DNA of 64,000 nt, taken from NCBI RefSeq assembly GCF_903969135.1, contig NZ_LR824569.1, forward strand, positions 3,927,001 through 3,991,000. Reading direction: 5' to 3'. Below the pieces are notes generated by a model. The model was not told the DNA's origin. It did not search any database and saw only the letters and a list, made by a program, of their open reading frames with translations. Both the position numbers and the translations under genes were made by a program. Source of the DNA: Chryseobacterium sp. JV274. Its GTDB lineage: Bacteria > Bacteroidota > Bacteroidia > Flavobacteriales > Weeksellaceae. The stretch's first letter is position 1. The number at the start of each line of letters is the position of its first letter. Positions 1 to 7,900 of this stretch are shown one piece after another.

Positions 1-393
1 CAGATGTGCCTGATAATTCCTGTTCGTTAGTTCATTGATAAAATGATTTATGCCGGTATAGATAGGAATATTTTTATCCTCATATTTAAGGATATGACTC
101 AGGAAATCTGAAATAAAGAAAATAACGGTATTGACTTTTATATCTGTATAAATGTCATTATTTTTTACCAGTTCAAACTTTGAAACAGTTGGTATACCAT
201 TGCCACGGAGAGGTTGTATTGAAAAATTCAGATGGCTCAGGGGCAGCAGCAGGGCTTTCTTTTTGTTCTTTTTAGCATAAATTCCTTTCAGAAAATAGCT
301 TTGAAAACCCTCTTCTTCAGTAAAACAATGCAATACAGCATCATTTTCTCCATATTTTATAAACGAAAGTAAAAAACCGTTTTGTGAATTCAT
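1..393 (-). CDS. recO: DNA repair protein RecO, N-terminal part (cut by window edge)
   Basis: The minus strand is open from an ATG at 393 to the window edge, giving the first 131 residues. The product starts MNSQNGFLLSFIKYGEN and contains a segment reading AVLHCFTEEEGF followed by a basic run AKKNKKKALL, which matches the N-terminal OB-fold of flavobacterial RecO. RecO loads RecA onto SSB-coated single-stranded DNA with RecR in the RecF recombination pathway. The zinc-finger and C-terminal helical region lie outside the window. Its start is only three bases after the stop of porZ, so the two genes are probably cotranscribed. Confidence 0.85.
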   Translation of the reverse strand, partial: MNSQNGFLLSFIKYGENDAVLHCFTEEEGFQSYFLKGIYAKKNKKKALLLPLSHLNFSIQPLRGNGIPTVSKFELVKNNDIYTDIKVNTVIFFISDFLSHILKYEDKNIPIYTGINHFINELTNRNYQAHL

Positions 394-396
394 TAA

Positions 397-2661
397 TTAA
401 TTGACTACTCCTATTTTGGCTGTAGCTTTATCTGACCCATCTTCATTGGTCATCAGGACAAAGTACATTCCTGATGCTACTCTTACCCCTTTCTGATTAT
501 TAAGATCCCATTCATAATAACCTCCTCTTGCTACTGCAGAGTGTACAACATTTCCTGCTGCATCTACAATTCTTATATTCGTTTTTTCTGCAAGACCCTT
601 AAGGGTAACTTTTCCTTTAAAATTAGAATATACAACAGGGTTAGGATATACTACAACATCACCGAAATTGGAAGTTACATCAGCAACATCACCCTGATAT
701 GTTACAATACCATTATATGTTACAAAATATACTTTCCCGGTTTTCTTATCAACTTTTATATCTGTAACACTGTTTGTAGGAAGAGGTGAATTTTCTTTAG
801 TAAAATGTTTTATTGTTTTCTGGCCGTCAGCAGAAAGGTAATATACACCACCACCATCAATGGAAACCCATTTGTAATTTCCTTCGTCTACTGCGATCTG
901 AAGAATAGCTGATTCCCTGAAAAGCTCTTCACCCAGCCCGTTTTGTTCTATGACTATAGGTTCTACTTCCGGCTGTGGATTTTTTATCTCAGATGCAGCA
1001 TTAGGCATAATCCTTAAACCTCCGTCTGTACCGATCCATGCATCTCCGGACTTATCAAATGCTACAGATAAGATTCCTCCTGAACTATTAAATCCATTAG
1101 AAGAACCCAGAATATAATCTGTATCATCGGAAAGGTTGGTTGCATTTTTATAGTCATATACCCAAAAGTTATTAGATCTCGGTAGCGGAGTCCACAGCAT
1201 ATTTTCATGGAAAACGGCCTTTTGTATACCATCACTGGCAAGAACTATTTTCTTGATGATAAAATCATCAGCGGCTTTATCATAGATTCCCATGGAAGGG
1301 TTTCCGTCATTAAATCCGAAGGAAACAAAAAGATTGTTCTGAGTATCTGTAGTCAATCCTACCGGACGTCTGTAGTAAGGCTGTGCACCGAGATTATAAT
1401 ACTTTACCAGATCAAAATCTTTGCTTGTGGCATTATATTTCATTCTGTAAACCCCATTATCCAGCATTGTATAGTTAGTAAAGAGAACTTCATTACTGTT
1501 ATAAGGACTTATAATAGCATCCAATACGTTGACAAAGACTGGACGATTTGGATTACTTTTATTGAAAAAAGAAGGATAAATCCAATCCGTACCGTTGAAA
1601 TAATAAAATCCCGGTTCTTGTGGAATAATGGACGGGTGGTTGTAATTATTTGCTCTGGCACCAGAGGAAACCAGAAGCTGATTATTATCGAAAAGATTAA
1701 TATTATAGGCAAAATTGTAGTAAGGGCCTGATGGTTTGAAAGTATTATTACTTTCATCCTTGATCCCTGATAATACGGTTCCTCCAAAAATTTTTCCACC
1801 AGCTGTTATTGCAGTGTTGCATTCTTCTCCAAGGCTTACCGCATTTTGTGATACCCCGTTTATTCCGTAGGTATACACTCTGTTGTCAGTAACTATAATA
1901 TTATTAGATGTAACAACGATATCACGGATATTATCAAAGTTCGTAGGAAGCTGAGTCGGAGTGCCGTTGTTGTAAAAATAGGCCGCTGTAGCTGATGAAT
2001 ATACAAGCTCAGATTCTGAATCTATATGCTTGAATGCTCCGGGAGCTTCCGTTGTCCATGTAGAATATACCGGGAAGGTAGTATTCAACTGATGGCTCTT
2101 CAATCCTGTATTGGTTACAGAGTATACCTTATTCCCGAATATGGTTGCTTCATTACTTGCTTCATACACCCCGCCAGTCAGGAAAAACGCAGAATCTCCG
2201 AATTCTTTATTGTTCAGATTAAATATGGAAAGTCCATAGCCTACAGAAATGACAGCCTGATTTCCGGTAATGGAAATATGATTGATTTTTTTATTTCCGT
2301 TATAGCCGGTAGCAATAGGAATATCAACAATATATTTGATTTCCTGTGGAGTGATAACATCCATGGAGCCGTTTTCATACCCAATAAGTCCTGTTTTAGT
2401 CTGTGGGTTGTAATCGAAGGCTGTTATTCCAATATTATGAAGGCCATTGGCCTTGGATAACTTCGTAATTTCTCCTGTTGATATTGTATAATAGAATATT
2501 CCGTTTTCTGTAGCTGCAATGATTTTCCCATTGTCTTCTTTCATAGCTAAGACTTTGTTATAGGAAAATACATCAGCCCATTTTTTCGATGAAATGACCT
2601 GCGCTTTTGTAAACTGCAGGGATGCTAAAATACCAAGAGAAATTATAGAGAGTTTTTTCAT
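397..2661 (-). CDS. porZ: T9SS component PorZ (beta-propeller with sorting domain)
   Basis: The 754-aa product has a Sec signal peptide (about residues 1-20, hydrophobic core then TKAQ). Most of the chain is repeated beta-propeller blades of the two-component-regulator propeller type (for example near GDAWIGTDGGLRIMP). The last 83 residues, from YPNP at about 672, form a T9SS type A C-terminal domain ending in KIGVVN. This combination is PorZ, a surface protein which in Porphyromonas works with PorU, the sortase that removes CTDs and attaches anionic LPS. Here it lies directly upstream of recO, an arrangement I recall from other flavobacteria, and one base after the metallophosphatase gene. 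The assignment rests on architecture and recall of the family. Confidence 0.85.
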   Translation of the reverse strand: MKKLSIISLGILASLQFTKAQVISSKKWADVFSYNKVLAMKEDNGKIIAATENGIFYYTISTGEITKLSKANGLHNIGITAFDYNPQTKTGLIGYENGSMDVITPQEIKYIVDIPIATGYNGNKKINHISITGNQAVISVGYGLSIFNLNNKEFGDSAFFLTGGVYEASNEATIFGNKVYSVTNTGLKSHQLNTTFPVYSTWTTEAPGAFKHIDSESELVYSSATAAYFYNNGTPTQLPTNFDNIRDIVVTSNNIIVTDNRVYTYGINGVSQNAVSLGEECNTAITAGGKIFGGTVLSGIKDESNNTFKPSGPYYNFAYNINLFDNNQLLVSSGARANNYNHPSIIPQEPGFYYFNGTDWIYPSFFNKSNPNRPVFVNVLDAIISPYNSNEVLFTNYTMLDNGVYRMKYNATSKDFDLVKYYNLGAQPYYRRPVGLTTDTQNNLFVSFGFNDGNPSMGIYDKAADDFIIKKIVLASDGIQKAVFHENMLWTPLPRSNNFWVYDYKNATNLSDDTDYILGSSNGFNSSGGILSVAFDKSGDAWIGTDGGLRIMPNAASEIKNPQPEVEPIVIEQNGLGEELFRESAILQIAVDEGNYKWVSIDGGGVYYLSADGQKTIKHFTKENSPLPTNSVTDIKVDKKTGKVYFVTYNGIVTYQGDVADVTSNFGDVVVYPNPVVYSNFKGKVTLKGLAEKTNIRIVDAAGNVVHSAVARGGYYEWDLNNQKGVRVASGMYFVLMTNEDGSDKATAKIGVVN

Positions 2662-2662
2662 A

Positions 2663-3613
2663 TTATGCGGTTATGCTGCTGTCTATTGCCTGATTGTTCC
2701 AGGAAATATGCTGTACGTTTTTGTTTGTATCAAAATAAAAATCTATTCTACCCAAAAGAAGACCTGCCCATCCTACCTGATTGACAAGTACGTTTTTGCC
2801 CTGTCTGTTGGTATAAGATTGAGGTTCCGGTAAAAATGTATGAGTATGGCCGCCCAGGATAATATCAATATTCTCTGTATTGGCCGCTAAAATTTTATCA
2901 CTTATTTTATTCGGTTCATCTTTATAATCATAACCGATGTGTGAAAGACAAATTACCAGGTCACATTTCTGCTCTTTTTTCAGATAATTTGAATAATGCT
3001 GTGCTACGTCAATGGGATTGGAATAAACGGTTTCTCCATACTGTTTTTTACCTACAAGGCCGTCCAGTTGAATTCCCACTCCGAAAATTCCTACTTTAAT
3101 TCCATTCTTGTTGAAGATCTTATACGGAGAAGTTTTCCCGTCAAGAATCGTATTTTTAAAATCATAATTGGAACAGATAAAAGGAAACTTCGCATTGGGA
3201 AGTACTTTTAAAAATCCATCAAGGCCATTATCAAAATCATGATTTCCCATGGTAGAGGCATCATATTTCATCATGGACATTAATTTAAACTCCAGTTCTC
3301 CTCCGAAGAAATTGAAGTAAGGAGTTCCCTGGAAAATATCTCCTGAATCAAGAAGCAGTACATTGCTTTCCTGATTTCTGATCTGCTGAATTAAGTTTGC
3401 CCTTCTTGCAAAACCTCCCTGATTAGGATTTTTTGTATAGCTTGCATCGAAAGGTTCTATTCTGCTATGCTGGTCATTGGTATGAAGAATAGTCAGTTTA
3501 TTTGCGGATTTTAAATCAAGAATTTTCAACTCTTCCGCCATCATCATATTGGGAGCTAAAGCCATTGCCAAAGATCCGCCTCCTATTGCTTTTAAAAAAC
3601 TTTTTCTATCCAT
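2663..3613 (-). CDS. Metallophosphatase, 5'-nucleotidase N-terminal-type domain
   Basis: This 316-aa protein has the calcineurin-like dimetal phosphoesterase motifs in order: TNDQHS (residues 45-50), DSGDIFQG, GNHDFDNG, SHIGYD and GGHTHTF. These are the metal-binding blocks of the UshA-type 5'-nucleotidase family. The N-terminus (DRKSFLK, then GGGSLAMALAP) resembles a signal region, but it lacks a twin arginine. The substrate-binding C-terminal domain of UshA is absent and is encoded separately by the gene upstream. The two overlap by one base (TAATG), so translation is probably coupled and the products probably form one enzyme. Likely role: periplasmic nucleotide or sugar-nucleotide hydrolysis. 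Confidence 0.85.
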   Translation of the reverse strand: MDRKSFLKAIGGGSLAMALAPNMMMAEELKILDLKSANKLTILHTNDQHSRIEPFDASYTKNPNQGGFARRANLIQQIRNQESNVLLLDSGDIFQGTPYFNFFGGELEFKLMSMMKYDASTMGNHDFDNGLDGFLKVLPNAKFPFICSNYDFKNTILDGKTSPYKIFNKNGIKVGIFGVGIQLDGLVGKKQYGETVYSNPIDVAQHYSNYLKKEQKCDLVICLSHIGYDYKDEPNKISDKILAANTENIDIILGGHTHTFLPEPQSYTNRQGKNVLVNQVGWAGLLLGRIDFYFDTNKNVQHISWNNQAIDSSITA

Positions 3614-4371
3614 TACTTCTTCCCGATAAAATTTAAACGAACATCTGAATTTACTACCACTTCAGGAGCCTTCTTAAAATAATCAATAAACAGATCTCTC
3701 ATTTTAATTCCTGTTGAGATTGATTCTCCTTTTGCAAAGAATTTCATGTTGTCTCCTCCCAGTGCAAGATAGTCTGAAGTAGCAATATAATAGTCTTTAG
3801 CCGGATCTACTGCTTTTCCGTTGATCAGGGATTTGATTACCTGTCCGTTATTGGTCTCAATATATAAATGAGAAACAGGATTGTTGACCTGCGTTTTTGC
3901 ATAATACTCAAAAAGTCCCTGTAAATCGGCTCCTTTCATTTTCACAATAACCACCTCATTTTCGAAAGGCATTACTTCAAATACATTTTTAAGTAAAATA
4001 TCACCCTTTCCGATAGTGGTACGGATTCCTCCGATATTGATCAATGCAGCATCTACATTCTGCTTAAGATGAGTTTTTATCCATTCATTACCTCCTTCAA
4101 ACGTATAGTCAGCTAAAAGATTGCCCAGATTGCTGTTGTCGCCCTGCTTTGTAAGATCCGCATTCGTGTGTGAGATCTTCTGGTTCATTTCTTTATCCAG
4201 TTTTTGCTTATAAGGCTCAATAAATTTTGCAAACTCCTCATCATTTTTTAGCTCATTATTAATAGAAATATTTTTCTGGGTCTTTACATCCGCAAGTTGC
4301 AGCGTAGAAGCTGTTTTGCATGCTGTAAGGGTTACCAGGGCAATTCCTATTAACAAGAATTTATTTTTCAT
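3613..4371 (-). CDS. 5'-nucleotidase C-terminal-domain lipoprotein
   Basis: I chose the ATG at 4371 (MKNKFLLIG) because it begins a lipoprotein signal with a lipobox ending LTAC (Cys18). The frame is open to 4392, but those codons precede the signal and lie between the -7 promoter element and this ATG. The 252-aa mature region matches the 5'-nucleotidase C-terminal domain: LGNLLADYTFEGG, a segment reading DAALINIGGIRTTI, and TSDYLALGGDNM, the substrate-binding signature. It has no metallophosphatase domain; that is encoded by the next gene, which overlaps its stop by one base. The two products together make a split UshA-like enzyme. It is probably anchored in a membrane facing the periplasm. 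Confidence 0.85.
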   Translation of the reverse strand: MKNKFLLIGIALVTLTACKTASTLQLADVKTQKNISINNELKNDEEFAKFIEPYKQKLDKEMNQKISHTNADLTKQGDNSNLGNLLADYTFEGGNEWIKTHLKQNVDAALINIGGIRTTIGKGDILLKNVFEVMPFENEVVIVKMKGADLQGLFEYYAKTQVNNPVSHLYIETNNGQVIKSLINGKAVDPAKDYYIATSDYLALGGDNMKFFAKGESISTGIKMRDLFIDYFKKAPEVVVNSDVRLNFIGKK

Positions 4372-4389
4372 AATATCTTTTAGTATATG

Positions 4390-4397
4390 CAAATATA
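4390..4397 (-). promoter_or_regulatory. -7 promoter element of the nucleotidase-porZ-recO transcript
   Basis: The minus strand reads TATATTTG, a full match to the Bacteroidota -7 consensus TAnnTTTG, ending 18 bases before the chosen ATG at 4371. I see no TTG at the expected -33 spacing, so the promoter is only partly supported. Confidence 0.45.
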
Positions 4398-4427
4398 ACT
4401 ATATGTATAATAAAACATTATTATTTA

Positions 4428-4459
4428 TTGTAAATTCTTACTGTAAATTATTAAATTTG
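4428..4459 (+). promoter_or_regulatory. Candidate promoter of dapA
   Basis: TTG at 4428-4430 and TAAATTTG at 4452-4459 fit the Bacteroidota promoter form. The spacer is 21 bases, slightly long. The element ends 19 bases before the dapA ATG, and the divergent nucleotidase gene has its own -7 element about 30 bases away. Confidence 0.5.
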
Positions 4460-4478
4460 ACAAAAATAATTCTAACAG

Positions 4479-5351
4479 ATGAGCATTTTAAAAGGAGTAG
4501 GTGTTGCATTGGTAACGCCCTTTAATGAAGATTTATCCGTTGACTTTGATAGTTTAACAAAACTGGTTGAATACAATATCGAAAACGGAACCAATTATTT
4601 GGTAGTATTGGGTACTACGGCAGAAGCCGCAACGCTTTCTGCAGAGGAGAAGAAACAGGTAATTGAGCATATCATTAAGGTGAATAATAAACGTCTTCCT
4701 TTAGTTTTGGGAATTGGCGGCAACGATACTCTTGACGTTAAGAAACAGATTGAAGAAGCAGATCTTTCTGCATTTGAAGCAGTACTTTCAGTATCTCCTT
4801 ATTACAATAAACCGAACCAGGAAGGTCTTTATCAGCATTATAAAGCTTTAGCTTCCACAGGGAAGAATATTATTATTTATAATGTTCCTTCAAGAACCGG
4901 TCAGAACGTAGAAGCAGATACTACCCTTCGTCTTGCAAAGGAATTTCCTAATTTATTCCTGATTAAGGAGGCTTCACCTAATATTTTACAGTATTTTGAT
5001 ATTCTGAGAAAGAAACCAGAAGGATTTTCATTGGTTTCCGGAGATGATGAATATACTTTACCCGTAACACTGGCAGGAGGAGATGGTGTGATTTCCGTAA
5101 TCGGGCAGGCATACCCTAAAGAATTCTCTACCATGGTACAGCTAGCTTTTGAAGGAAAAGTGAAAGAAGCTTATGCAATTCACAATAAGCTGGTAGATAT
5201 TACCCGTTTGATTTTTGCAGAAGGTAACCCTTGCGGTATTAAAGTAATACTGGCTGAAAAGGGAATCATTAAAAACTTCTTAAGACTTCCTCTGGTTGCT
5301 GCTTCAGAAGGTCTTCATGCAAAAATTAAAGCTGAAATGGCAAACATTTAA
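4479..5351 (+). CDS. dapA: 4-hydroxy-tetrahydrodipicolinate synthase
   Basis: The product is 290 aa, the normal size for DapA. It condenses pyruvate with aspartate semialdehyde, the first committed step of lysine and diaminopimelate synthesis in the cytoplasm. Visible family features are GTTAEAATLS (pyruvate-binding Thr-Thr), SPYYNKPNQEG (catalytic Tyr) and LIKEAS with Lys163 as the Schiff-base lysine, followed by SGDDEYTLP and GGDGVISV. It stands alone with its own candidate promoter and a strong terminator after it. Confidence 0.97.
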   Translation: MSILKGVGVALVTPFNEDLSVDFDSLTKLVEYNIENGTNYLVVLGTTAEAATLSAEEKKQVIEHIIKVNNKRLPLVLGIGGNDTLDVKKQIEEADLSAFEAVLSVSPYYNKPNQEGLYQHYKALASTGKNIIIYNVPSRTGQNVEADTTLRLAKEFPNLFLIKEASPNILQYFDILRKKPEGFSLVSGDDEYTLPVTLAGGDGVISVIGQAYPKEFSTMVQLAFEGKVKEAYAIHNKLVDITRLIFAEGNPCGIKVILAEKGIIKNFLRLPLVAASEGLHAKIKAEMANI

Positions 5352-5412
5352 TAAGGAATTGAATTTTAATATCACTTTAAAATTCAGCATTTCATTATTG
5401 AAAAATATAAGG

Positions 5413-5441
5413 GTGAAAAGTTTAGGCTTTTCACTTTTTTT
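5413..5441 (+). terminator. Terminator of dapA
   Basis: An eight-base stem GTGAAAAG/CTTTTCAC with a six-base loop is followed by seven T residues, 61 bases after the dapA stop. Confidence 0.85.
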
Positions 5442-5463
5442 AATCATAATAATACAATAAATC

Positions 5464-5976
5464 ATGAAATTAAGACAGGCAACAGCCGTGGATGTCCCTT
5501 TAATTCAAGATCTGGCACGAAGATCGTGGGAAAATGCCTATGCAGACATTCTTTCAAAAGAACAAATGGAATTTATGCTTTCCGAAATGTATTCTGAAAC
5601 AGAAATTCTGAACCACCTTCAGAATCCTAATTACCATTATTATCTCATTCAGGATGAAAATAATGACTCTTACGAAGGTTTTATCGGATATGAACATCAT
5701 TATGAAGATAAAACAACCAAGCTGCACCGTATTTATCTTGTTCCGGAGAGTAAGGGTAAAGGATTCGGCAAAAAAGCACTTCAGTTTCTGCATGAAAAAG
5801 TTTCTGAAAACGGAAATGAAAGAATTATTTTGAATGTGAATAAAAATAATGCTGCCCGAAGCTTCTATGAGTCTCAAGGATACAGGGTTTATGGGGAAGG
5901 TATTTTCGATATAGGGAACGGATTTGTAATGGATGATTACATGATGGAATTTCTAATTCACTTATCATTGACTTAA
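5464..5976 (+). CDS. GNAT-family N-acetyltransferase
   Basis: This 170-aa protein has the GNAT fold signature: an N-terminal substrate-side region (LRQATAVDVPLIQDLARRSW), then the acetyl-CoA pyrophosphate loop with LVPESKGKGFGKKAL near residues 92-106, and the C-terminal LNVNKNNAARSFYESQGY motif. It transfers an acetyl group from acetyl-CoA to an amine; the substrate cannot be read from the sequence. It is monocistronic, since a terminator precedes it and the next gene begins 286 bases later. Confidence 0.9.
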   Translation: MKLRQATAVDVPLIQDLARRSWENAYADILSKEQMEFMLSEMYSETEILNHLQNPNYHYYLIQDENNDSYEGFIGYEHHYEDKTTKLHRIYLVPESKGKGFGKKALQFLHEKVSENGNERIILNVNKNNAARSFYESQGYRVYGEGIFDIGNGFVMDDYMMEFLIHLSLT

Positions 5977-6136
5977 AATTTTGTAACTTTATCCTGTAAT
6001 TCTATAACAAGTGACTTCTTATTTTGAATGATCTTTGCTTCAGAACCAAATCACTTATAACAATACATTCATATGCTTGGTTTTGAGCTGACACAGCTTT
6101 TTATCAGTATATTTTTTTCATCCTTAGTGTTTAAAT

Positions 6137-6164
6137 TCCTGTATTCTTAAATACAGGAGTTTTT
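6137..6164 (+). terminator. Terminator downstream of the GNAT gene
   Basis: A perfect nine-base stem TCCTGTATT/AATACAGGA with a four-base loop is followed, after one G, by five T residues. It lies 160 bases after the acetyltransferase stop. Confidence 0.75.
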
Positions 6165-6262
6165 GCGTCTATTTGGTAAAAATAAAAAATTTGCAGCTAT
6201 TTCACTTTTAAATGAAATAAATTATTATATTTACTAAATAAAACTGGCTTATATATACTAGG

Positions 6263-6844
6263 ATGAAAATGTATGTTAAATTTGATTTCAATGCCCTTTG
6301 CAAGAAGGTATTGGACGAAAAACTTAAAGAACACGGGCTGAAGTACAGGTTGCTGAACTTCGGTGAAGTGGAATTTTATGAGCCCCTTACACAAGAACAA
6401 CACAGTCTTTTTAAGAAAAATCTTGAAGATTATGGTATAGAAATCATAGAAAGTCAAAAGACTGCGTTGGTACAGAAAATAAAAGATGCTATCGTAGAAC
6501 TGGTCTTTTCTGATGAGATTATACCGGTAAAAGCATCCATATATATTGCTGAAAAACTGAATCACAGCTATGGTTATCTTTCCAACCTATTTTCCGAAGT
6601 TGCTTATACATCTATTGAGAATTTTATTATTCTGCAAAAGATAGAGCACGCGAAAGCCCTGATCATAAGAAATAAACAAAGCCTTACAGAAATAGCCCAT
6701 AAGCTGAATTACTCCAGTGTGGCGCATTTGAGCACCCAGTTTAAAAATACAACGGGAATCACTCCCTCCCAGTTTCAAAAGATTATTGGAAAACGAAGAA
6801 GAGCTCAAAGCACGGTAATAAACCCTAAAATGCAGTATGAATAA
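6263..6844 (+). CDS. AraC-type transcriptional regulator
   Basis: The 193-aa protein carries a C-terminal AraC-type double helix-turn-helix. The first helix pair lies around KASIYIAEKLNHSYGYLSNLFSEV, and the second around SLTEIAHKLNYSSVAHLSTQFKNTTGITPSQFQ, with the conserved FK.TG.TP.QF pattern. The roughly 90-residue N-terminal part (MKMYVKFDFNALCKKVL) is shorter than a cupin ligand domain and resembles small stand-alone AraC proteins of Bacteroidota. Its stop overlaps the start of the receiver-like gene by eight bases, so the two are translationally coupled. Target genes are unknown. Confidence 0.85.
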   Translation: MKMYVKFDFNALCKKVLDEKLKEHGLKYRLLNFGEVEFYEPLTQEQHSLFKKNLEDYGIEIIESQKTALVQKIKDAIVELVFSDEIIPVKASIYIAEKLNHSYGYLSNLFSEVAYTSIENFIILQKIEHAKALIIRNKQSLTEIAHKLNYSSVAHLSTQFKNTTGITPSQFQKIIGKRRRAQSTVINPKMQYE

Positions 6845-7283
6845 AGAATTTCTGAACGTAATAGTAGCAGATAACGATGAAAACACCTTGATTTTTTTTA
6901 AAAATATTTTGAAAGAGTTGAAAATCTCTATAAAAGTTCAATGCTTCTGTAACGGAAAAGATATGATGTTATATCTGAATAATGATGATGCCGTAGTTCC
7001 GGAAATTGTTTTCATAAAATACACGATCCCTGGAAAAGACAGCTTGGAATGCCTGGAAGAAATTGGAGCGAATTCAAAATTCAATAATATGGTAACGACC
7101 ATTTTTTCTGAACCTATTTCGGAAAATGAAATTGAAGATATTTTTGTAAAAGGGGCCAATATTTTCATGAAAAAACCTGAGTCTTTTGAGAGTCTTAAAA
7201 AAGTACTTACAGAAATTATTACAATCAATTGGCAGTATCACACTTCAGGATTGAATAAAGATCATTTTATTCTAAAAGTATGA
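6837..7283 (+). CDS. Degenerate response-regulator receiver protein
   Basis: The 148-aa product has a CheY-like layout: an acidic pocket in the first strand (VADNDE, residues 10-15), a third strand where EIVFIKYTIPGKDSLECL aligns with the usual FLDxxMPGxDG, and the FMKKP lysine-proline motif near the end. The phosphoacceptor aspartate is replaced by Lys61, so it should not be phosphorylated in the standard way. It has no output domain. The overlap with the AraC-type gene suggests the two proteins act together, perhaps as a partner that tunes DNA binding. That role is inference. Confidence 0.75.
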   Translation: MNKEFLNVIVADNDENTLIFFKNILKELKISIKVQCFCNGKDMMLYLNNDDAVVPEIVFIKYTIPGKDSLECLEEIGANSKFNNMVTTIFSEPISENEIEDIFVKGANIFMKKPESFESLKKVLTEIITINWQYHTSGLNKDHFILKV

Positions 7284-7898
7284 TGAATAAAGGGATTTTT
7301 AATTTTGTATTAAGAAAGTATTAATCGTATTTGATGCATACTATTCACAAATAAGTGAAAATTTTATAACTAATACTTAAAATAATATAAAAAGGATCTG
7401 AATTAATATACTGACATTTGTAAAAGTAATCTGAGACACAAATTTCATTATATAGTAGAAGATACAGATGAATGAGAAGTAATTGTTTCTAAAAACAAAA
7501 ATTATATAAATCACGATGTTAGTTAACAAAATGGATTATACTAATTTTCCAATTTTAAAGCATAGAAGATCTTTAAACAAAACGGTACAATCATGAAAAC
7601 TCAAAAGTAGTTGGAGGTATTTTTATTCGTTTCATTCCCTCATCTCCAGCGAAACTCAGTTAGTTTTTATAATAAGCAAGTTGGAAAAAAATAATTCATT
7701 TTGTTTTTCATAATTTATTTTAATAGTTAAGGTTTTAGCTTATCTAAATATATATTGTTATATAGATATTTTCACACCACACCACATCACAAAATATTAA
7801 GCCTTAACTATTAAATAAATTTTTGAATATATCAAAAGTAATTTCTTCTAAATAACAGTTTTATAAGGGGGCCGCAGGAAGTATTTTCTGCGGTTTTT
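7284..7898. other. 615-base gene-free region with inverted repeat
   Basis: I see no convincing coding sequence here. The left 400 bases are AT-rich without strong structure. A five-codon ATG frame at 7593 (MKTQK then TAG) continues open for 27 more codons, but nothing shows that it is translated. The right part holds a long inverted repeat and a plus-strand terminator, listed separately. Confidence 0.6.
7711..7820 (+). ncRNA. Candidate structured RNA (large inverted repeat)
   Basis: The arms TAATAGTTAAGG (7721-7732) and CCTTAACTATTA (7802-7813) are perfectly complementary. Allowing a one-base bulge, pairing extends outward through AATTTATTT/AAATAAATT. Between them lies a second, weaker stem (ATCTA...TAGAT, about 7743-7768) and an unpaired C/A-rich stretch of CACACCAC type. 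About 50 bases after the repeat is a plus-strand terminator with no plus-strand gene before it. This suggests a short noncoding transcript; 6S-type RNA is one possibility. No promoter was found, so this remains a candidate. A MITE-like repeat is the alternative. Confidence 0.35.
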
Positions 7899-7900
7899 TT
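7870..7900 (+). terminator. Plus-strand terminator not linked to a protein gene
   Basis: The stem CCGCAG/CTGCGG with a ten-base loop is followed by seven T residues on the plus strand. The nearest plus-strand gene ends about 590 bases upstream. On the minus strand the hairpin is not followed by a T-run, so it is a poor terminator for recG, whose stop codon it abuts. Confidence 0.7.

Noticed and set aside
1207..1731. A 174-codon plus-strand frame inside porZ
   Set aside because: It lies antisense to a well-supported beta-propeller gene and shows no domain or start signal.
2026..2460. A 144-codon plus-strand frame inside porZ
   Set aside because: Antisense shadow of the same gene; composition is odd and cysteine-rich with no family resemblance.
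6200..6222. ATTTCA/TGAAAT inverted repeat before the AraC-type gene as operator
   Set aside because: Arms are only six bases in AT-rich sequence, and AraC proteins usually bind direct repeats.
6197..6565. A 122-codon minus-strand frame inside the AraC-type gene
   Set aside because: Shadow of the real gene, which has clear helix-turn-helix motifs on the plus strand.
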